A stretch of DNA of 9,619 nucleotides, taken from positions 25,570 to 35,188 of the forward strand of contig HF995290.1 of the NCBI GenBank assembly GCA_000432275.1, in the 5' to 3' direction. The position numbers were made by a program, and so were the translations under genes. Below, piece by piece: positions 6,643 through 9,619 of this stretch. Below the pieces are notes generated by a model. It had not been told where the DNA came from. It made no database searches and worked only from the letters and a program-made list of their open reading frames with translations. Source of the DNA: Proteobacteria bacterium CAG:495. Lineage in GTDB: Bacteria > Pseudomonadota > Alphaproteobacteria > RF32 > CAG-239. The number at the start of each line of letters is the position of its first letter. Position 1 is the stretch's first letter.

Positions 6643-7259
6643 TTCAATCTCTCTCCTAAGCAAGCAACTGCATCTTTAGTCAAAACCAGTTTGTCTTTTC
6701 TCAAGATGTCGTAAACGTTGGCACCGATAGTCGGCAAAACGTCAACGCCGATGAGGTTTCTGGTAGCCAGAGCAAAGTTCATGTCAACTTCTTTGCCGTC
6801 GATGAACAGGCTGTTGGTCAGACCGCAGGCCGCCAATTTGGCTTCCAAATCCTTAGTCTTCGGAGCAGCAAGTTTAGCTTCATCGATAACAATCAGGTTA
6901 CCTTCTTTTGCTTTCGCAGAAAGAGCAGTTTTAAGACCGAGTTTTCTGAATTTCTTAGTCAGCTCATGTGAATGATCGCGAACAACCGGACCAAAAACAA
7001 CGCCGCCTTTTCTAAACTGAGTACCCTTGCGAGAACCCTGACGAGCGCGGCCGCCGCCTTTTTGCTTAAACGGCTTTGCCGGAGTCAAAGCAACTTCGGA
7101 ACGACCTTTGGTCTTATGGTTGCCGGATTGCAGTCTGGCCAGCTGCCAAGTAACAACACGGTGCAAAATGTCGGGACGAACTTCCAAACCGAAGATGGAT
7201 TCGTCAAGCTCGATGGAACCAACATTTTTATTATCTAAATTTAAGATGTCCTGTTTCAT
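6639..7259 (-). CDS. rplD: 50S ribosomal protein L4
   Basis: L4 binds domain I of 23S rRNA and its extended loop forms part of the tunnel constriction. In E. coli it also represses the S10 operon by binding its leader. The 206-residue product has the loop at about 45-95, including KGGGRARQGSRKGTQFRKGGVVFGP, and the later RNLIGVDVLPTIGANVYDILRKDKLVLTKDAV near the C-terminus. The loop is complete, with no resistance-type deletion visible. Start ATG 7257-7259 follows GAGGAAA with a 17-base gap after rplC. The 3' end overlaps rplW by four bases (ATGA). Whether this L4 binds the unusual leader upstream of rpsJ is unknown. Confidence 0.97.
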   Translation of the reverse strand: MKQDILNLDNKNVGSIELDESIFGLEVRPDILHRVVTWQLARLQSGNHKTKGRSEVALTPAKPFKQKGGGRARQGSRKGTQFRKGGVVFGPVVRDHSHELTKKFRKLGLKTALSAKAKEGNLIVIDEAKLAAPKTKDLEAKLAACGLTNSLFIDGKEVDMNFALATRNLIGVDVLPTIGANVYDILRKDKLVLTKDAVACLGERLK

Positions 7260-7276
7260 ATTTCTTTTCCTCTACG

Positions 7277-7999
7277 TTATGCATTCTCAGCTGAGGTCTC
7301 AGCTTTAACTGCAACAGGTTCATCAACTTTTTTCAATCCGGCAGGCATCGGCAGCTTGACTGAAGCAGGCTTTTTGATGGCATCGGTAACATAAACCCAG
7401 CCGTTTTCCGAACCGGGAACGCCGCCCTTAACCATAATTAAGCCCTTGTCAGCATCAACAGCCACAACCTTCAGGTTTTGAACGGTTACACGCTCATTAC
7501 CCATATGTCCGGCCATTTTTTTGCCTTTGAACACCTTACCCGGATCTTGTCTTTGTCCTGTAGAACCATGGGAACGGTGAGAAATTGACACACCGTGGGT
7601 AGCTTCAAGACCGGCAAAATTGTGGCGTTTCATAACGCCGGCAAAACCTTTACCGATTGAAGTCCCGCAGACGTCAACAAACTGTCCCGGAACAAAATGT
7701 TCTACAGATAATTTATCGCCGACAGACAGCAGGCAGTCTTCAGACACTCTGAACTCTGCCAATTTTCTCTTCGGCTCAACGTTAGCTTTGGCAAAATGCC
7801 CCTTCATCGGTTTAGAAACATTTTTGGCCTTGATGCTGCCGGTACCCAGCTGAACGGCGGTATAGCCGTCTCTTTCCTGAGTTCTGACATCAACAACTTC
7901 CAAACCGTCCACAGCCAAAACAGTTACCGGAACATGAGTTCCGTCTGTTTCAAAAATGCGGGACATTCCAAGCTTTTTTGCGATTAGACCCGTACGCAT
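7277..7999 (-). CDS. rplC: 50S ribosomal protein L3
   Basis: L3 is one of the two assembly-initiating 50S proteins and reaches the peptidyl-transferase centre with its central extension. The 240-residue product begins MRTGLIAKKLGMSRIF and carries GTSIGKGFAGVMKRHNF (about 112-128), THGVSISHRSHGSTGQRQDPGKVFKGKKMAGHMGNERVTVQ (about 134-174). Gln149 in the GQ motif corresponds to the glutamine methylated by PrmB in E. coli. It is about 30 residues longer than E. coli L3 because of an Ala/Glu/Lys/Val-rich tail (about 219-240), a kind of tail I recall in Alphaproteobacteria. Start ATG 7997-7999 has AAGGA 11 bases upstream. Confidence 0.97.
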   Translation of the reverse strand: MRTGLIAKKLGMSRIFETDGTHVPVTVLAVDGLEVVDVRTQERDGYTAVQLGTGSIKAKNVSKPMKGHFAKANVEPKRKLAEFRVSEDCLLSVGDKLSVEHFVPGQFVDVCGTSIGKGFAGVMKRHNFAGLEATHGVSISHRSHGSTGQRQDPGKVFKGKKMAGHMGNERVTVQNLKVVAVDADKGLIMVKGGVPGSENGWVYVTDAIKKPASVKLPMPAGLKKVDEPVAVKAETSAENA

Positions 8000-8024
8000 T
8001 ATTATTTATTTCCTTTTCTAATTG

Positions 8025-8053
8025 GTTGACTTTTATTATTTCAAAAAGCCAAC
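8025..8053 (-). promoter_or_regulatory. Hairpin in the rpsJ-rplC intergenic mRNA
   Basis: The 61-base gap between rpsJ and rplC contains a 10-bp inverted repeat (arms 8025-8034 and 8044-8053, 9-base loop). In minus-strand RNA all ten positions pair, one of them as G·U; in plus-strand RNA that position is an A·C mismatch, so the structure fits transcription with the operon. It ends about nine bases before the rplC binding site (8011-8015). No U-tract follows, so it is not an intrinsic terminator. A role in rplC initiation or mRNA processing is inference. Confidence 0.4.
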
Positions 8054-8060
8054 ATTAAAA

Positions 8061-8372
8061 TTACAGTTTAATTTCAACATTTACACCGGCAGCCAGATCG
8101 AGCTTCATCAAAGCGTCCACGGTTTGCGGTGTGGGATCTACGATATCGAGAAGCCTCTTGTGAGTACGGATTTCGAACTGCTCACGAGATTTTTTATTAA
8201 TGTGCGGAGACATATTAACCGTAAACTTCTCAATATTGGTCGGGAGAGGGATGGGCCCTCTGACATTAGCCCCGGTTCTTTTGGCGGTATGCACGATTTC
8301 TTTGGTAGACAAATCAAGCAAACGATGATCAAAAGCCTTGAGGCGAATTCTGATATTTTGTGTATCCATCAT
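8061..8372 (-). CDS. rpsJ: 30S ribosomal protein S10
   Basis: S10 is in the 30S head and, as NusE, pairs with NusB in transcription antitermination. The 103-residue product shows NIRIRLKAFDHRLLDLSTKEIVHTAKRTGANVRGPIPLPT (about 6-45), the conserved SPHINKKSREQFEIRTHKRLLDIVDPTPQTVDALMKLDL (about 55-93) and the ending GVNVEIKL. Two adjacent ATGs exist (8372 and 8369). AGGA at 8384-8387 is 11 and 14 bases away respectively, so the first is taken; the difference is one residue. It is the first gene of the cluster and is preceded by a structured leader rather than by tuf. Confidence 0.97.
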   Translation of the reverse strand: MMDTQNIRIRLKAFDHRLLDLSTKEIVHTAKRTGANVRGPIPLPTNIEKFTVNMSPHINKKSREQFEIRTHKRLLDIVDPTPQTVDALMKLDLAAGVNVEIKL

Positions 8373-8392
8373 TTAAATACTTTTCCTATAAC

Positions 8393-8431
8393 TAGATGGC
8401 AAAACTTTAATGTTTAGAAGTTTGCCATCTA
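8393..8431 (-). promoter_or_regulatory. Strong hairpin abutting the rpsJ ribosome binding site
   Basis: Arms at 8393-8407 and 8418-8431 form an inverted repeat of 14 bp with a single bulged A (left core TAGATGGCAAAACTT, right core AAGTTTGCCATCTA), around a 10-base loop. It ends five bases before the rpsJ Shine-Dalgarno (8384-8387). No T-run follows on either strand, so a terminator is unlikely. The loop contains GTTTA (8412-8416) complementary to TAAAC at 8437-8441 just 5' of the stem in the mRNA, which would permit a pseudoknot. A translational control or processing role for rpsJ is inferred from position only. Confidence 0.6.
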
Positions 8432-8642
8432 AATGTTAAACTCTGCAAACCTTTGAAAACCAAAGGATGCGGTATGTTTTATATCCGAACCGCCGAGACG
8501 GATTCCGCCTCTTTTGCAGTTCTCGTGCGCTCCTTGTAACATAGACAAACTTATATTGCAAGAGAAAAAATACGATTTTCTGAAAATATTTTCAGCGGAA
8601 TCCCTTTGTGCGACTCTTGTTGAGTCTCCTCGGCGATTCGCC
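8432..8642 (-). promoter_or_regulatory. Probable structured 5' leader of the S10 operon
   Basis: In minus-strand order this stretch holds a GGCGA/TCGCC dyad (8632-8642), a GACTC/GAGTC stem with a 5-base loop (8612-8626), a perfect 16-bp palindrome (8580-8595), and three closely tandem hairpins at 8495-8511 (7 bp, one G·U in minus-strand RNA), 8469-8493 (5 bp) and 8450-8466 (CCTTTG/CAAAGG, 5-base loop). GGATTCCGC at 8500-8508 is also perfectly complementary to GCGGAATCC at 8595-8603, a pairing that excludes the 8495-8511 hairpin. This looks like a leader with alternative folds. E. coli's L4-binding S10 leader is, to my knowledge, confined to Gammaproteobacteria, so this would be a different element. 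The transcription start is not established. Confidence 0.4.
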
Positions 8643-9130
8643 CGCAACCCCTCCAGTTCGAACTCTCCTCACGTCTAAAATAGACAAATTTTTCAGCATA
8701 AATAGACTTTTTATGTACAAAATAGGATTTTATACCTACAATGCCGACACGGATAAATAAGGATGGTCCGAACAAAACTTTAACTTTTCGACATCTTTCC
8801 AATGCAGCCGAAAAACTGGTAAAGAAAATGTGATGAGTTTGCCAAAAAATTATAAAGAAACAAGCATTAGCAGAGGTTATTCTGCAAAAGACAAAAAAAT
8901 TTCCCTCCGCTCCTTCAGGCAAAAGCAATAAAAAACCCAAAAACAACCGACAGACAGCCACAAACCAGTAGAAAAAGGAATATCACTTAAGTTGTATTTT
9001 ACTACCTAATCATCAATTTTATATATTTTACACTCAAAAAGAAAACCAAAAGAATTATGCGGATTCAAAGAGTTATTAATTTTTACTTGGTAATAATCCA
9101 ATTTTGCATTTTTTGGTTGCGAGTTATATT
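8643..9130. other. Intergenic region without a supported gene
   Basis: No convincing gene on either strand. Near its left end are a 13-bp dyad GTCTA-AAA-TAGAC (8673-8685) and ATAGAC-type repeats at 8680, 8702 and 8722, about two helical turns apart. The palindrome AGTTCGAACT lies at 8655-8664. A TATAAT hexamer on the minus strand (8849-8854) has no matching -35. From about 8940 rightward the DNA becomes very AT-rich. The one long frame (minus, 8551-8961) starts with GTG, has no binding site and resembles no family I know. In many Alphaproteobacteria tuf occupies the place upstream of rpsJ; nothing here resembles tuf. Confidence 0.6.
8729..8757 (-). promoter_or_regulatory. Weak candidate promoter for the S10 operon
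   Basis: On the minus strand, TATAAA (8729-8734) is preceded at a 17-base spacing by TTTATC (8752-8757), which matches only three of six positions of a -35 box. Transcription would begin near 8722, within the phased ATAGAC-like repeats, and would include the whole structured leader. Support is weak; it is listed only because no better -35/-10 pair was found upstream of the leader. Confidence 0.17.
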
Positions 9131-9145
9131 TATATGATATATGCT
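9117..9145 (+). promoter_or_regulatory. Weak candidate promoter of the ribbon-helix-helix gene
   Basis: TTGCGA (9117-9122) and TATGCT (9140-9145) are separated by 17 bases. Each agrees with the sigma-70 consensus at four of six positions. The proposed -10 lies inside the inverted repeat at 9131-9161, the arrangement expected of an autorepressed gene. In DNA this AT-rich such matches arise easily. Confidence 0.22.
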
Positions 9146-9161
9146 GTACTTATATCATATA
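9131..9161. promoter_or_regulatory. Perfect inverted repeat, likely operator
   Basis: TATATGATATA (9131-9141) and TATATCATATA (9151-9161) are exact inverted copies of 11 bp separated by nine bases, so their centres are 20 bp apart and on the same DNA face. Each arm is itself nearly symmetric around its centre. The repeat ends 33 bases before the start codon of the ribbon-helix-helix gene. Such proteins often bind repeated short sites in their own promoters as paired dimers, so autoregulation is a reasonable inference. A hairpin function in RNA is less likely because the arms are almost all A-T. Confidence 0.45.
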
Positions 9162-9194
9162 TTAGATTTATTTAAATTAAAAAGATGTTTTATA

Positions 9195-9485
9195 ATGACT
9201 AAGTTAGCAAATAGAATAATTAACATTAATAAGCGCAAGACCAGTATGCGTTTATGCTCCAAAGAATGGGAAGCTCTCGACGACATCTGCAAAAGAGAAG
9301 GCATTAACCGAAACCGCCTTATTGAAATGATTGAAAACGCCAAAACCGAACGTCTCGGACTAACTTATTCTACTCGCTTGTTCTTAGTTTTATATTACCG
9401 GGCTATAGCCAAACCGACAAAGCCGGTGCTGACCAAAGAAGGTATCAGCCTGAATATCATAAACATTATAAAAGAACTTTCCTGA
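9195..9485 (+). CDS. Small ribbon-helix-helix DNA-binding protein (RHH_4-like)
   Basis: A 96-residue protein with the layout of the ribbon-helix-helix family I know as RHH_4 (PF13467), recalled as mainly alphaproteobacterial. A basic beta-strand KRKTSMRL (13-20) would enter the DNA major groove; helix A is SKEWEALDDICKREGI (22-37), the turn is NRN (38-40) and helix B is RLIEMIENA (41-49). STRLFLVLYYR (59-69) matches the family's third conserved block. Residues 70-96 form an extension ending in a predicted helix (SLNIINIIKELS). The gene is divergent from rpsJ. Start: an upstream in-frame ATG at 9141 would lie inside the inverted repeat and add a hydrophobic stretch foreign to the family, so 9195 is preferred, although its binding site (AAAAGAT) is weak. 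Target genes are unknown. Confidence 0.8.
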   Translation: MTKLANRIININKRKTSMRLCSKEWEALDDICKREGINRNRLIEMIENAKTERLGLTYSTRLFLVLYYRAIAKPTKPVLTKEGISLNIINIIKELS

Positions 9486-9516
9486 TAAAAAAATACTCCA
9501 CTATAGTGAGACAATA

Positions 9517-9541
9517 AAAAACCGAATAAATCCCGGTTTTT
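9517..9541. terminator. Likely bidirectional intrinsic terminator
   Basis: AAAAACCG (9517-9524) and CGGTTTTT (9534-9541) form an 8-bp stem with a 9-base loop, with a T5 tract on the plus strand and T6 on the minus strand. It lies 31 bases after the stop codon of the ribbon-helix-helix gene. Only three G-C pairs hold the stem, so efficiency may be modest. The two-sided A/T tracts suggest it may also serve a convergent gene beyond the right edge. Confidence 0.6.
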
Positions 9542-9586
9542 CTTAACATATCCGCAGTTACCTTCAAATAGATGCCGCGCCGGAAG

Positions 9587-9595
9587 CCCCCCCCC
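9587..9595. repeat. Nine-base homopolymeric C tract
   Basis: Nine consecutive C residues stand in otherwise non-repetitive DNA, after GCCGCGCCGG and 78 bases or less from the window edge. Such tracts can change length by slippage. No gene that would be affected is recognisable in the flanking sequence, and an assembly or sequencing error in the count is possible. Confidence 0.6.
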
Positions 9596-9619
9596 AAACA
9601 TTACCTCAACAATACCCGC

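Noticed and set aside
6643..6663. Seven-codon upstream extension of rplW
   Set aside because: It lies inside rplD and includes the Shine-Dalgarno that serves the ATG at 6642.
8533..8561. TTGCAA-17-TACAAG as a minus-strand promoter
   Set aside because: Only four of six matches in each box, and it would start transcription inside the structured region; no better than chance in this DNA.
8429..8647. 72-codon frame on the minus strand starting with TTG behind GGAGGGG
   Set aside because: The purine-rich site is only two bases from the TTG, the product matches nothing known and the DNA is better explained as a folded leader. A leader peptide is not excluded but unsupported.
8655..8664. AGTTCGAACT resembling a tRNA T-loop
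   Set aside because: The flanking bases do not form a T-stem on either strand and no acceptor or anticodon arm is visible.
8849..8854. Perfect TATAAT on the minus strand
   Set aside because: No acceptable -35 at 15 to 19 bases and no extended -10; such hexamers are expected in AT-rich DNA.
8551..8961. 136-codon open frame on the minus strand
   Set aside because: It needs a GTG start with no ribosome binding site, has an odd Phe/Cys/Arg-rich composition, resembles no family and overlaps the palindrome and leader repeats.
9395..9601. 68-codon frame on the minus strand at the right end
   Set aside because: It runs through the terminator and antisense to the better supported ribbon-helix-helix gene, and contains the C9 tract near its start; its GAGG is only three bases from the ATG.

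Overview
The window is almost filled by a bacterial S10-spc ribosomal-protein cluster read entirely on the minus strand. From right to left the order is rpsJ, rplC, rplD, rplW, rplB, rpsS, rplV, rpsC, rplP, rpmC, rpsQ, rplN, rplX, rplE, rpsN, rpsH, rplF, rplR and the first 109 codons of rpsE, which runs off the left edge. The order is the canonical one, every reading frame is intact, and junctions are short (from a 4-base overlap to 18 bases, except 61 bases between rpsJ and rplC). No terminator or obvious promoter lies between rpsQ and rplN, the usual S10/spc boundary, so one long transcript is likely. The products supply 30S parts (S10, S19, S3, S17, S14, S8, S5) and 50S parts (L3, L4, L23, L2, L22, L16, L29, L14, L24, L5, L6, L18).

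The organism is probably an alphaproteobacterium of moderate GC. S14 is the long, zinc-free 101-residue form, L3 has a C-terminal tail beyond the E. coli length, and the only other gene encodes a ribbon-helix-helix protein of the type I associate with Alphaproteobacteria (RHH_4). This assignment is inference, not a database result.

Upstream of rpsJ the usual tuf gene is absent. Instead there are about 820 bases without a convincing gene. The part nearest rpsJ (about 8393-8642) is dense in inverted repeats: a strong hairpin directly before the rpsJ ribosome binding site, three tandem hairpins before that, a long-range pairing that excludes one of them, a perfect 16-bp palindrome, and four GANTC sites within 42 bases. 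It resembles a structured mRNA leader that could control the operon, and it is the most interesting part of the window. Farther out are phased ATAGAC-like repeats and AT-rich DNA.

At the right end, a divergent 96-residue ribbon-helix-helix regulator gene on the plus strand is preceded by a perfect 11-bp inverted repeat that could be its own operator, and is followed by a likely bidirectional terminator. The last 78 bases hold a run of nine Cs and no gene I can support.
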